Shown: positions 1 through 9,087, counted from the stretch's first letter. The stretch is DNA of 53,676 nucleotides from Burkholderiales bacterium RIFCSPLOWO2_12_FULL_61_40 (GCA_001770935.1 MESI01000127.1:84895-138570); one strand, 5' to 3'. Made by a program: numbers and translations. Notes: generated from the letters alone by a model not told the origin.

Positions 1-130
1 GCCAGTCTCTCTGGGTTGCGGAGCGCAAATCTTTGCCAACCTGGTACACCAGCCGGTTGGAGATCGCCCGACGCAAGGCCTCCACACTGTTGGTGGGTTT
101 GTCAAACTGAAAAATCGGGTTGGTGGGCAT
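1..130 (-). CDS. glgP: glycogen/maltodextrin phosphorylase, N-terminal fragment
   Basis: Only the first 43 codons are inside the window; the gene runs off the left edge. The reading from the ATG at 130 contains SVEALRRAISNRL and then YQVGKDLRSAT, which matches the N-terminus of GlgP/MalP phosphorylases (SVEALKHSIAYKL then TIGKD in E. coli GlgP). The enzyme releases glucose-1-phosphate from glycogen outer chains using PLP and phosphate. Its start lies 29 bp inside the 3' end of glgA in another frame, so translation is probably coupled to glgA. Being the last visible gene of a glg operon supports the call. The catalytic part cannot be seen. Confidence 0.8.
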   Translation of the reverse strand, partial: MPTNPIFQFDKPTNSVEALRRAISNRLVYQVGKDLRSATQRDW

Positions 131-1646
131 CGCCGCTACTCCCAGAATGAGGGCCAGTGAAGGAATTGGCATGTGGCCGTAGTGACCGGTACAGGGCTAA
201 ATAATGGCGTGCGGCGGTTTGCCAGTCAAATCGCAGGGACATCCCGTGCTGCTGAACCGCCCGCCATTCATGGGGGCGTCGGGCCAGGGCAAAGGCCCGC
301 TGCAAGGCACTGAGCAAGCCCTTGGCGCTCAGCTCCTCAAACACAAAGCCGGTGGCGGTCTGCGCGTCCAGGTTTTCCAGTGCACAGTCAACCACCGTGT
401 CGGCCAGACCGCCGACCCGGCGAACCAGGGGCAGTGTGCCGTAGCGCAGCCCGTAAAGTTGCGTCAATCCGCAAGGCTCAAACGCCGAGGGGACCAGGAT
501 GACATCGGCTCCTGCAAGCACCGTATGCGCGCTGGTTTCGTCGTAGCCGATACACACACCCACTTGCTGGGGGTAGTGAATGGCTGCATCGGCGAAGGCT
601 TGTTCCAGCACCGCATCACCCTGGCCCAGCACGGCCAATTGCCCGCCATGCCGCACCAATTCCGCCATGACCTGGGGCAACAGGTGCAGGCCTTTTTGCT
701 CCGTCAGGCGGCTCACGACACCAAAAACCAGGGCGTCTGCACGGGGCTCCAGACCAAAGCGGGTCTGCAGGGTGTGTTTCGCGGCAGCCTTGTCCGAAAG
801 CGTGTTCACATCGTAGGTTCTGGGCAGCAAGGGATCGGTTGCGGGGCTCCACACCTGGTAGTCCACACCATTGAGAATGCCGGACAGGGCTGGAGCGCGC
901 TCACGCAGCAGGCCATCCAGCCCGAAACCGTGGGTTGCTGTCAGTATCTCGCGGGCATAGCCGGGGCTGACGGTGGTGATGCGGTCGGCGTATTGAAGGG
1001 CGGCTTTCATGAAGGACACCTGGCCAAAATACTCCAGCCCTGTGATGCTGAAGAAATTTGCAGGGAGGCCCAGCGTGGGAAACAGGGGGCTGGGAAATAG
1101 GCCCTGGTAGGCCAGGTTGTGGATGGTAAACACCGTGGCCGGTGTATCGCACCCCGCTTCGGCGAAGGCCCGTACATAGGCCGGGGCCAGACCGACGTGC
1201 CAGTCGTGGCCATGGATGACATCGGGCACCCAATCCGGATCAAGCCCCTGGCCCAAGGTGGCGGCGGTCCACCCCAATGCACAAAAGCGCTGGGCATTGT
1301 CGCTCCAGTCCTTGCCGTCGGGGCCGAGGTAGGGGTTGCCTGGGCGTGCATACAAAGCGGGCGCGCGAACCAGGTAGACCGCCATATCCAAATCCGGCAG
1401 GGTGGCCAGAACAACATCCGCTGGGGGGAGGGCGGGGGATGGGCCCCAGGGGGACGCGCCTTTGGGCAAGGGTGCCACCGGTCGCAGCGTGTGCGCTACG
1501 TTGGTGATGGCCGGAAATGCGGGTAGCAGCAGGCGCACCTCACAGCCCAAATCTTTCAAGGCAGGCGCAAGGCCCGCGCTGACGTCGGCCAAGCCGCCCG
1601 TTTTGAGAAAGGGGTACAACTCCGCGCAAACGTACAAAACCTTCAT
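102..1646 (-). CDS. glgA: glycogen synthase (ADP-glucose type, GT5)
   Basis: 514-aa ADP-glucose:alpha-1,4-glucan glucosyltransferase that elongates glycogen. The N-terminus MKVLYVCAELYPFLKTGGL holds the ADP-glucose-binding KTGGL motif at residues 15-19. HGHDWH follows, and the C-terminal GT-B half has the conserved EPCGLTQLYGLRYG segment. Length fits bacterial GlgA (about 480-530 aa). The ATG at 1646 is chosen because family homology starts there and it overlaps the glgC stop as ATGA; an upstream in-frame extension lies inside glgC and has no homology. The last 29 bp overlap the glgP start. Fifth gene of the operon, directly after the enzyme that makes its substrate. Confidence 0.96.
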   Translation of the reverse strand: MKVLYVCAELYPFLKTGGLADVSAGLAPALKDLGCEVRLLLPAFPAITNVAHTLRPVAPLPKGASPWGPSPALPPADVVLATLPDLDMAVYLVRAPALYARPGNPYLGPDGKDWSDNAQRFCALGWTAATLGQGLDPDWVPDVIHGHDWHVGLAPAYVRAFAEAGCDTPATVFTIHNLAYQGLFPSPLFPTLGLPANFFSITGLEYFGQVSFMKAALQYADRITTVSPGYAREILTATHGFGLDGLLRERAPALSGILNGVDYQVWSPATDPLLPRTYDVNTLSDKAAAKHTLQTRFGLEPRADALVFGVVSRLTEQKGLHLLPQVMAELVRHGGQLAVLGQGDAVLEQAFADAAIHYPQQVGVCIGYDETSAHTVLAGADVILVPSAFEPCGLTQLYGLRYGTLPLVRRVGGLADTVVDCALENLDAQTATGFVFEELSAKGLLSALQRAFALARRPHEWRAVQQHGMSLRFDWQTAARHYLALYRSLRPHANSFTGPHSGSSGDAHQPDFSV

Positions 1647-2914
1647 TGCGAACGCTCCCCCAGCGCTTTCAGCATGGCATTTGTTACCAGCACGATGCCG
1701 CCCGGACTGCGGTAAAAACGCCGCGCGTCCAGGTCGGCCTCCCACCCGATGGACATGCCTTCGGGGATGTGACAACCCTCGTCAATGACCACCTTGCGTA
1801 AATGGCAATGCCTTCCAATGTCCGCGCCTGGCAGGACAACGGCGTCTTCGACTTCGCTGTAGGAATGGACTTGCGCCCAGGTAAACAGCACCGAACGGCG
1901 TACCCGCGCGCCTGAGATGATGCACCCGCTGGAGACCAATGAGTCCACCGCCATGCCACGGCGTCCGTCGTCGTCAAAAACAAATTTTGCCGGTGGTGAG
2001 GTGGGCTGGTAGGTCCAGATGGGCCAATCCTGGTCGTACAAGTCCAGCTCGGGCGTGGTGGCTGTGAGATCGATGTTGCTGGCCCAGTAGGCGTCCACCG
2101 TGCCCACATCGCGCCAGTACGAAGGTGCCTCGGGGCTGGTCCGGACACAGGAAAGATCAAAGGGATGGGCGGCCACGTCACCCTGCAACACCATGGAAGG
2201 GATCAAATCGTGGCCAAAGTCGTGGCTTGATGACGCGTTTTGGAGGTCTTGCGCCAGCGCTGCAAAAAGATACTCCGCATTGAACACATAGATCCCCATG
2301 CTGGCCAGGACCCGGTCGGGCCGGTCAGGCAAGCCCTGGGGGTGTGGTGGTTTCTCTTCAAACCGGGTGATGCGGCGCGTGGCGTCCACCGTCATGACGC
2401 CAAACGCAGTGGCTTGTTCTGTCGGTACTTCAATGCATGCCACGGTGCAAGGCCTCCCCTGTGCCACATGGTCTTCAATCAGGCTGGCATAGTTCATTTT
2501 GTAAACATGGTCGCCTGCCAGGACCAGAATGTATTTGGGATCGTGCTCCCGCAGGATATCCAGATTTTGAAATACCGCGTCGGCCGTGCCCCGGTACCAG
2601 GAGCCTTCGTCAGTGCGTTGCTGTGCTGGCAGGAGGTCAATGAATTCATTGACTTCATTGCGCAAGAAGGACCAGCCGTGTTGCAGGTGGCGAAGCAAAC
2701 TATGGGATTTGTATTGCGTCAACACACCGATGCGGTGGACTCCGGAGTTCACGCAGTTGGACAGTACAAAATCAATGATTCGAAATTTTCCGCCAAAGTG
2801 CACGGCAGGCTTGGCACAATTTTCGGTCAAGGCTTGCAGACGCGATCCACGGCCACCCGCCAGTACGAGCGCTATGGTCCGACGGACCGGCCTGTGATAG
2901 GCACCAACTTTCAT
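1643..2914 (-). CDS. glgC: glucose-1-phosphate adenylyltransferase
   Basis: 423-aa ADP-glucose pyrophosphorylase (ATP + glucose-1-P to ADP-glucose + PPi), the usual control step of bacterial glycogen synthesis. Near the N-terminus LVLAGGRGSRLQALT is the nucleotide-binding loop, followed by KPAVHFGGKFRIIDF; the C-terminal third looks like the left-handed beta-helix regulatory domain (GCIISGARVRRSVLF, then DIGRHCHLRKVVID). The ATG at 2914 is preferred over an in-frame extension to 2974 because it has a GAAAGG ribosome-binding site and family homology begins there; length then agrees with E. coli GlgC (431 aa). It follows malQ by 25 bp, the only real gap inside the operon, and overlaps glgA by 4 bp. 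Confidence 0.95.
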   Translation of the reverse strand: MKVGAYHRPVRRTIALVLAGGRGSRLQALTENCAKPAVHFGGKFRIIDFVLSNCVNSGVHRIGVLTQYKSHSLLRHLQHGWSFLRNEVNEFIDLLPAQQRTDEGSWYRGTADAVFQNLDILREHDPKYILVLAGDHVYKMNYASLIEDHVAQGRPCTVACIEVPTEQATAFGVMTVDATRRITRFEEKPPHPQGLPDRPDRVLASMGIYVFNAEYLFAALAQDLQNASSSHDFGHDLIPSMVLQGDVAAHPFDLSCVRTSPEAPSYWRDVGTVDAYWASNIDLTATTPELDLYDQDWPIWTYQPTSPPAKFVFDDDGRRGMAVDSLVSSGCIISGARVRRSVLFTWAQVHSYSEVEDAVVLPGADIGRHCHLRKVVIDEGCHIPEGMSIGWEADLDARRFYRSPGGIVLVTNAMLKALGERSQ

Positions 2915-2939
2915 GAGAGGCCTTTCAATATAGAGGAGG

Positions 2940-4472
2940 TCAGATTTGCATGGGGCGGTTGCGTCCGTGTGCACGGGTCATGGCGGCCAGGCGGCGTGCC
3001 GGTTCGTCCTGGATATGCGTCCAGTCAAAGCGCCATTGCCAACATCCCTGGGCCACACCGGGTGTATTCATGCGGTGTGAACTGTCCAGACCCAATACAT
3101 CCTGGAATGGAAAAATCACGGTGTTGGCCTTCGACTGGGAAAGGACCAACATCATGGCCCAGTGGATCTCGGTATCGACCTGGGGGCCCAGGTAACAACG
3201 TGCCGCGTACCGCTCCGAAGCGCTGGCGGTCTGCCACCAACCCTGTGCCGTGTCGTTGTCATGGGTGCCGGTGTAGGCCACTGTTTGGGCCTCAAAATTG
3301 TGCGGCAAGTAGGGGTTGGCGCTGTTGTCACCGAAAGCAAACTGCAGCACGCACATGCCTGGAAATCCACAGGCCTGCCGCAGCGTGGCGACCGCGGGCG
3401 TGATACTGCCCAGGTCTTCTGCAATGATGGGTACCTGATGTGTCCCGCCTCGGTGGCCTGGGGCAGCGAGTTCATCGAACAGTGCTTTACCCGGCCCTTG
3501 CCGCCATTGGCCCGTGACCGCTGTGGGCTCGCTGCTGGGGATCTCCCAATAGGAGTCAAAACCGCGAAAGTGGTCCACCCGCACCACGTCAACCCTATCC
3601 AGAAGATGCGCCAGCCTGGCCTTCCACCAGCGAAACCCGTCCGTGGCCATGCGGTCCCAGCGGTACAAAGGATTGCCCCAGCGCTGACCGGTCGCACTGA
3701 AGTAGTCAGGGGGAACGCCCGCCACCACCGTAGGTTCTCCTTGTGGGTCAAGATGGAATTGTTCTGCGTTGGCCCATACGTCCGCACTGTGGTGGGCGAC
3801 AAAAATGGGCACATCTCCGACGATGGAAATACCGTGGCCATGGGCATATTGGCGCAGGCGCTTCCACTGCATGTGAAAGCGCCATTGGATGAAGCTGAAA
3901 AACCCCAGTTGGTCCGCGCAATGGCGGGCGGCTTCGGCAAGTGCCACAGGATCGCATTGCGCCAATGGCGCGGGCCAATGGGTCCAGGGTGTGCCGTGAA
4001 GCGCCTCCAATGCCATAAACAGCGCGTAGCCCTCCAGCCAGTGTGCCTGCTGCACCCGGAAGCGCTCAAACTCCATCCATTCAGTTTTCTGCACTTTTTG
4101 CAGGAAACCTCGCCACGCCTCTTGCAAGCGTTCCATGCGGTAGGGTGCAACCTGGTCAAAGTTGCATGGGCTGCTTCCCATACCTTCGTGTGCGCGGGGC
4201 GAAAGCCAGCCATGGCGCACCAAGTCATCCAGGTCCACCAGCTGGGGGTTGCCCGCGAAGGTGGAGGGGCTGTGGTAGGGCGAGTGACCGGAACCTGCCG
4301 GAGACAGTGGCAATATCTGCCAAAGGCGCTGCCCGGCGGAAACCAGCCAGTCAATGAAATGGTAGGCATTCACCCCCAAATCACCCGAGCCATGGGCACC
4401 CGGGAGCGAGGTGATATGCAACAAAACGCCACTGTTGCGTTGCGATAGAACAGGGTGTTGCGCAAGGTTCAT
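2940..4472 (-). CDS. malQ: 4-alpha-glucanotransferase (amylomaltase, GH77)
   Basis: 510-aa amylomaltase that disproportionates malto-oligosaccharides, recycling short glucans cut from glycogen. SGVLLHITSLPG near the N-terminus is typical of GH77. The nucleophile should be Asp300 in RVDHFRGF and the acid/base Glu352 in AEDLG; the THDNDTA segment lies further on. The ATG at 4472 overlaps the glgX stop by 4 bp; a long upstream extension is glgX read in the wrong frame. It sits between the debranching enzyme that makes maltotetraose-like products and glgC. Confidence 0.95.
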   Translation of the reverse strand: MNLAQHPVLSQRNSGVLLHITSLPGAHGSGDLGVNAYHFIDWLVSAGQRLWQILPLSPAGSGHSPYHSPSTFAGNPQLVDLDDLVRHGWLSPRAHEGMGSSPCNFDQVAPYRMERLQEAWRGFLQKVQKTEWMEFERFRVQQAHWLEGYALFMALEALHGTPWTHWPAPLAQCDPVALAEAARHCADQLGFFSFIQWRFHMQWKRLRQYAHGHGISIVGDVPIFVAHHSADVWANAEQFHLDPQGEPTVVAGVPPDYFSATGQRWGNPLYRWDRMATDGFRWWKARLAHLLDRVDVVRVDHFRGFDSYWEIPSSEPTAVTGQWRQGPGKALFDELAAPGHRGGTHQVPIIAEDLGSITPAVATLRQACGFPGMCVLQFAFGDNSANPYLPHNFEAQTVAYTGTHDNDTAQGWWQTASASERYAARCYLGPQVDTEIHWAMMLVLSQSKANTVIFPFQDVLGLDSSHRMNTPGVAQGCWQWRFDWTHIQDEPARRLAAMTRAHGRNRPMQI

Positions 4473-6619
4473 GGCGTGGACGGGGATTGGACCAGGGCAA
4501 CCACCGTGTGGGATGTGAGTGTGATGGCATCCATGCTGGGGTCCAGTGATGCCCATTGTGTTTGGGGTCGCACCATGGCCGCAGCACTGTCCAGCACCAG
4601 CAGCCACGGGCCCCCAGGCAGTGCAAATGACTGCGGCTGGTCTGTGGCGTGGAACGCCATAAACCACCGCTCGGTGGAGCTGGCGTTGCCATCGGCAACC
4701 TCGACCACACAGGCAAAACTGCGCAATTCCGGGGCGTCCCATTCTGTGACGGTCAGTTGGCTTCCTGCCGGGCTCCGCCACGCAATGTCGGTGTCGCCGA
4801 CGAACCAGTTTGCATGGCGAAGCGCCGCATGCGCCTGGCGCAGGTGAATCAGTTGTGCAACATAGTCGGTCAGACCCTGGTCAGCCGCCTGCCAGTTCAG
4901 CCAACTGATTTCATTGTCCTGGCAGTAGGCATTGTTATTGCCCTGTTGCGAATGCCCAATTTCGTCGCCCGCCAGCAACTGCGGCACACCCTGGGCACAG
5001 AACAAGGTTGCCAACAATGCGCGCCGCCATTGGCCACGCAACATCAGCACGGCGTTTTCTTGTGTCGGGCCTTCGATACCTGCATTGGCGCTGAGGTCAT
5101 GTTGCGGACCGTCGCGGTTGTCCTCTCCATTGGCTGCGTTGTGCTTGTGGCCATAGGATGTCAGGTCGGTCAGCGTCATTCCATCGTGGGTGGTAATGAG
5201 ATTGATACTGGACAGGGGGCTGCGTCCGTCATGGTGAAACCGATCGCTGGAGCCTGTGAGCCGACGTGCGAATTCGCCGCAAGAACTCTCAAAACCCAGC
5301 CAGAAAGCACGGCCCGTGTCACGAAAGCGGTCATTCCATTCATGCCAACCGGCGGGAAATTGTCCCAATTGGTAACCTGCGGGGCCCATGTCCCAAGGCT
5401 CGGATATGAGTTTGATCCCTGCCAAAACCGGGTCCTGCCCAATGGCCGCGAGCAAGCCCGACATGGAATGAAAGTTGTGCTGCAGTATGGGGTCACGGCC
5501 CAAGGCGGTGGCCAGATCGAAACGAAACCCATCCACACCAAAGGCCTGTACCCACCACCGCAGGCTGTCCATCACCAGCTGAATAGCGCAGGGCTGGGCC
5601 AGATTGAAGCTGTTGCCACAGCCGCTGTGGTTGAGGTACTCTCCCTCCGGGTCAAGTGCATACCAACTGGCATTGTCCAGTCCACGCCAGCTGAGTGTGG
5701 GGCCCACGGCGTCGCTTTCTGCGCTGTGGTTGAACACCACGTCCAACACCACCTCCAGCCCGTGCCGGTGAAGCAGGTCCACCATGTGGCGGAACTCCGT
5801 GCGTTCATCCCCATATTGGTCGCTGGAATAGGTGGGTTCTGGAATGAAGAAGCCTAAAGTGTTGTAGCCCCAATAATTGCGCAAACCCTTTTTTAGCAAA
5901 TGTGCTTCGGTGAGGTGCAGGTGCACCGGTAAAAGGCACAGTGTCGTGATACCCAGTTGCTGGTAGTGCGTCAGCATGGCCGGACTGGCCAGTCCGGCAA
6001 AGGTCCCACGCAATGGAGTCGGTACCTGCGGATGGCGCTGGGTGAGGCCTTTGACGTGTGCTTCATACAAAACGGTATGCTCCCACGGCACACGGGGGCA
6101 TGGTGTGAGGGTGGCGCCGTTTTGCAGTTCCCGCGTCAGATCCAGAACCTTGGATTTGGGAATGCGTGGTGCGTTGTCCACGGGATCCGCCAGAGCCTCT
6201 TGCATGTCCGAACGGGGAGCGGGCGTTGCCTGGTAATCAAACTCAAGAGACAAGAGTGAAGTGCTCCCCACGAGGGCACGCGAGAATGGATCTATCAGCA
6301 ACTTGGCGGGATTGAAGCGTTGACCCTGTGTGGGCTGATAAGGCCCGTGCGCCCGCAGTCCGTAGAGCTGGCCTTCACCCAAGCCTGCAATGAAGCCGTG
6401 CCAGACGCCGTTGGTGCACGCCGGCAAGGCGAAGCGGGCGGTTTCCCTCAAGCCCTGCGCATCATACAAACACACTTCAATGCGCTCGGCATGCCGGGAA
6501 AACACCGCAAAATTGACGCCCCCGCGCCCATCCAGGTGCATGCAACTGGCCCCCATCGGCCAAGGCCGACCCGGCGTGCACGATAAAGCGGATGACGTTG
6601 TGCGGGGCTGTTTTTTCAT
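4469..6619 (-). CDS. glgX: glycogen debranching enzyme (isoamylase type)
   Basis: 716-aa GH13 enzyme that hydrolyses alpha-1,6 branch points of phosphorylase-trimmed glycogen. An N-terminal CBM48-like region (GRGGVNFAVFSRHAERIEVCLYD) precedes the TIM barrel. Expected catalytic residues are Asp368 in GFRFDLA and Glu407 in ISEPWD, with TTHDGMTLTDL as the third conserved block. The ATG at 6619 overlaps the glgB stop as ATGA and homology starts just after it; the longer in-frame extension has no family similarity. Length is close to other GlgX proteins (about 660-720 aa). Confidence 0.95.
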   Translation of the reverse strand: MKKQPRTTSSALSCTPGRPWPMGASCMHLDGRGGVNFAVFSRHAERIEVCLYDAQGLRETARFALPACTNGVWHGFIAGLGEGQLYGLRAHGPYQPTQGQRFNPAKLLIDPFSRALVGSTSLLSLEFDYQATPAPRSDMQEALADPVDNAPRIPKSKVLDLTRELQNGATLTPCPRVPWEHTVLYEAHVKGLTQRHPQVPTPLRGTFAGLASPAMLTHYQQLGITTLCLLPVHLHLTEAHLLKKGLRNYWGYNTLGFFIPEPTYSSDQYGDERTEFRHMVDLLHRHGLEVVLDVVFNHSAESDAVGPTLSWRGLDNASWYALDPEGEYLNHSGCGNSFNLAQPCAIQLVMDSLRWWVQAFGVDGFRFDLATALGRDPILQHNFHSMSGLLAAIGQDPVLAGIKLISEPWDMGPAGYQLGQFPAGWHEWNDRFRDTGRAFWLGFESSCGEFARRLTGSSDRFHHDGRSPLSSINLITTHDGMTLTDLTSYGHKHNAANGEDNRDGPQHDLSANAGIEGPTQENAVLMLRGQWRRALLATLFCAQGVPQLLAGDEIGHSQQGNNNAYCQDNEISWLNWQAADQGLTDYVAQLIHLRQAHAALRHANWFVGDTDIAWRSPAGSQLTVTEWDAPELRSFACVVEVADGNASSTERWFMAFHATDQPQSFALPGGPWLLVLDSAAAMVRPQTQWASLDPSMDAITLTSHTVVALVQSPSTP

Positions 6620-8526
6620 GGAATCTCCGGTTCCAGCCAAAGGACTCCCAAAGGTGGCAGGCTCAACAGGATCGAGTGTGCTTGTCCGTGGCGCGGGATG
6701 GGGTCGCTTACAACTTTGCCAAAATTTCCTACGTCGCTTCCACCATAGTGGGTCGAATCGGTGTTCAGCACTTCCTTCCAGGCGCAGCCTTGCGGCACCC
6801 CCAAACGGTAGCCATGGCGTACCACCGGCGTCATATTGCAAACGGCCACGATCTGGTGTGCACTTTCGTGGCCATAGCGCACAAAACTGAATACGGACTG
6901 TGACTTGTCCTGCACGTCAATCCATGCAAATCCACCTGGCTCGTCGTCACGCGCATGCAAGGCAGGGCATTGGCAATACAGGCGGTTGAGATCGCGCACC
7001 AGCCGTTGTACGCCTGCGTGGCCAGGGTCTTGCAGCAAGTGCCAGTCAAGTTCAGTGTCGTGGTTCCACTCCCGGATTTGTGCGAATTCTCCGCCCATGA
7101 ACAGGAGTTTTCGGCCTGGATGCGCATACATCAGTGCGTACAGGGAGCGCAGATTGGCCTTTTTTTGCCAAGCGTCACCCCACATCTTGCCGTACAGGGA
7201 TCCTTTGCCATGCACGACTTCATCGTGCGACAGCGCCAGTACAAAGTGTTCACTGTAGGTGTACATCATGGCGAAGCTGATGCGGTCATGGTGGTGCGCC
7301 CGGTGAACTGGATCGAGCGCAAAATATGCCAAGGTGTCGTGCATCCAGCCAAGATTCCATTTGTAGTTGAATCCCAACCCGCCGGTCCACGGGGGGGCTG
7401 TAACACCTGGATAGGCAGTCGATTCTTCGGCCACGGTCACAGAGCCGGGCGTTTCGCGCCCCAGTACCTGATTGACTTCGCGCAGGAACGCTATGGCCTC
7501 ATAGTTCTCCCGTCCCCCGTCCTGATTCGGTATCCATTCACCCTCGGGGCGACTGTAGTCGCGGTACAGCATGGAGGCAACGGCATCCACGCGCAGGCCG
7601 TCAATGCCGTATTGCTCGACCCAAAACAAGGCATTGCCGACCAGAAAATTGCGCACTTCGTTGCAGCCGTAGTTGTAAACGAGGGTGTTCCAGTCCCGAT
7701 GAAAACCTTCACGCGGGTCTGCGTGCTCAAATTGGGCACTGCCGTCAAAGTGCGCCAGGGCATGGGCATCGCTGGGGAAATGTGCGGGCACCCAGTCCAG
7801 CAAAACCTGCAATCCGGCGCCATGTGCGCTGGCAATAAAGCGTCGAAATGTTTCAGGCGGGCCGTAACGTGCACTGGGCGCATAGAGCCCTGTGGGTTGA
7901 TAACCCCAGGAACCATAAAAAGGATGTTCGTTCACCGGCAGGAGTTCGATGTGGGTAAAGCCCAGATCTGCAACGTAGGGCACCAGGGTTTGGCCCAGGT
8001 AATCCCAGGTTGGCAATTGGCCATCAGGGCGACGCCATGAGCCTGGGTGCACTTCGTAGATCGCCAAAGGTGCATTCAGCGCCGTGTCCCTTGCCATGGG
8101 GAAGGATGCGCGGTCAACCGGTTCGGGCAGTTGGGTGACGATGCATGCCCCTTGTGCTCCCTGTTCCGTGCGCAAGGCGTAGGGGTCGGATTTCAAGGTG
8201 AGTTGGCCGTCGGAGCCGAGTACCGCAAATTGGTAGAGTGCGCCTTCCGAAACACCCGGTACAAAGATCTCCCACATACCACTGGTGGCGCGGCGTTGCA
8301 ATGCATGTTTCCCCTTCAGCCAATGGTTGAAATCCCCCACCACGGACACCTGTATGGCATTGGGCGCCCACACCGCAAATATGGTGCCTTTCAATCCGCA
8401 GTGCAGGCACGGATGTGCACCCAGTTTTTTCCAAGGCCGCAGATGCCTGCCTTCCGCCAACAGCCATAGATCGGTCTCGCCAAGCCAAGGCTTACCACAC
8501 GGGAAATCAACGGAGTCTGAAGACAT
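6616..8526 (-). CDS. glgB: 1,4-alpha-glucan branching enzyme
   Basis: 636-aa GH13 branching enzyme that forms alpha-1,6 links in glycogen. A CBM48-like domain (GTIFAVWAPNAIQVSVVGDFNHW) leads into the barrel; GSWGYQPTGLYAPSARYG is a GlgB hallmark. Predicted nucleophile Asp314 (LRVDAVASM), acid/base Glu367 (AEEST), and ALSHDEVVHGKGS is present. It is about 90 residues shorter than E. coli GlgB (728 aa), lacking the extra N-terminal N1 domain, as in many proteobacterial short forms. First gene of the operon. No Shine-Dalgarno precedes the ATG, and a near-consensus promoter ends only 10 bp upstream. Confidence 0.96.
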   Translation of the reverse strand: MSSDSVDFPCGKPWLGETDLWLLAEGRHLRPWKKLGAHPCLHCGLKGTIFAVWAPNAIQVSVVGDFNHWLKGKHALQRRATSGMWEIFVPGVSEGALYQFAVLGSDGQLTLKSDPYALRTEQGAQGACIVTQLPEPVDRASFPMARDTALNAPLAIYEVHPGSWRRPDGQLPTWDYLGQTLVPYVADLGFTHIELLPVNEHPFYGSWGYQPTGLYAPSARYGPPETFRRFIASAHGAGLQVLLDWVPAHFPSDAHALAHFDGSAQFEHADPREGFHRDWNTLVYNYGCNEVRNFLVGNALFWVEQYGIDGLRVDAVASMLYRDYSRPEGEWIPNQDGGRENYEAIAFLREVNQVLGRETPGSVTVAEESTAYPGVTAPPWTGGLGFNYKWNLGWMHDTLAYFALDPVHRAHHHDRISFAMMYTYSEHFVLALSHDEVVHGKGSLYGKMWGDAWQKKANLRSLYALMYAHPGRKLLFMGGEFAQIREWNHDTELDWHLLQDPGHAGVQRLVRDLNRLYCQCPALHARDDEPGGFAWIDVQDKSQSVFSFVRYGHESAHQIVAVCNMTPVVRHGYRLGVPQGCAWKEVLNTDSTHYGGSDVGNFGKVVSDPIPRHGQAHSILLSLPPLGVLWLEPEIP

Positions 8527-8536
8527 GACGCACCAA

Positions 8537-8565
8537 AGTATGTGAAGTCAAGTGCCGAATGTCAA
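8537..8565 (-). promoter_or_regulatory. predicted sigma-70 promoter of the glg operon
   Basis: Read on the minus strand: TTGACA (8565-8560), a 17-bp spacer, then CATACT (8542-8537). The -35 is perfect and the spacing ideal. The -10 ends 10 bp before the glgB ATG, so transcription should begin about 4 nt upstream of the start codon. Confidence 0.55.
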
Positions 8566-8638
8566 CGCGGAAACAGCTACCCATTCCTCTTATGGATTAA
8601 GGTATTACTTCCGTACATCGCATTAATTGGGATTTATC

Positions 8639-8665
8639 AATGTTTGTACGGGTAGTGCAAACATT
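8639..8665. promoter_or_regulatory. inverted repeat upstream of the glg promoter, candidate operator
   Basis: A perfect 8-bp inverted repeat, AATGTTTG-N11-CAAACATT, lies about 75 bp upstream of the predicted glgB -35. The arm spacing fits a dimeric regulator binding one face of the helix. The regulator is not identifiable from the window. Confidence 0.35.
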
Positions 8666-8963
8666 CGTTCTGTAGTTTCCCGAACCATTGGTGCCTTGCC
8701 TGAAAAAAATGGCGCCCCACCCTTTATCCGGCGGGTCCTTTTTTTGAATTGCCGCGGATAGACCGTGGCACAATCAAACCAGATGTGTCAAATGCCCTGC
8801 AAAAGGCGACACTGAATTAAAAATGGTACTGTTAAAAAGAACGGCCAGAATCTAGCATTCATACGGGTCACAGCCCGATGTGGGTGTTTGGTCTTTGCAC
8901 CAATTGTTAGTTTCAGGCGCTCTCCAGGCCACAGATGTCACAACCAATACAAAGGAGGTCACT

Positions 8964-9005
8964 TTGAAACATGACGGTACTTTTGATGGTGCGTTTCCAG
9001 TTTAA
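8964..9005 (+). CDS. possible 13-residue leader or small peptide
   Basis: TTG start 5 nt after GGAGG (8954-8958), encoding MKHDGTFDGAFPV and a TAA stop. The Shine-Dalgarno is the best in the neighbourhood, which is why the frame is listed. An ATG at 8971 in another frame would give a 19-aa peptide ending at 9030 but sits 12 nt from GGAGG. No family is recognised. It could instead be a remnant of a ribosome-binding site for a lost gene. Confidence 0.2.
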   Translation: MKHDGTFDGAFPV

Positions 9006-9087
9006 CCTTGAGAATTCAGGCCTGCAATGAGGCTGACTGGCCCCAATTTTGCAGATTGTCTTGCTCTCTCTCTTTCACACCTGTCCT

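Larger units (their letters stand above)
8527..9087. other. intergenic region between glgB and the divergent hypothetical gene
   Basis: 560 bp without a recognisable gene. It holds the glg promoter and inverted repeat at the left, an A/T-rich middle, and at the right a strong AGGAGGT sequence (8952-8959) followed by very short reading frames. A TTTTTTT run at 8739-8745 follows a GC-rich stretch, but the pairing is too weak to call a terminator. Confidence 0.6.

Noticed and set aside
8709..8747. GC-rich stretch followed by a T7 run as a terminator
   Set aside because: Only 4-bp stems (CGCC/GGCG or ACCC/GGGT) can form and no gene ends nearby.
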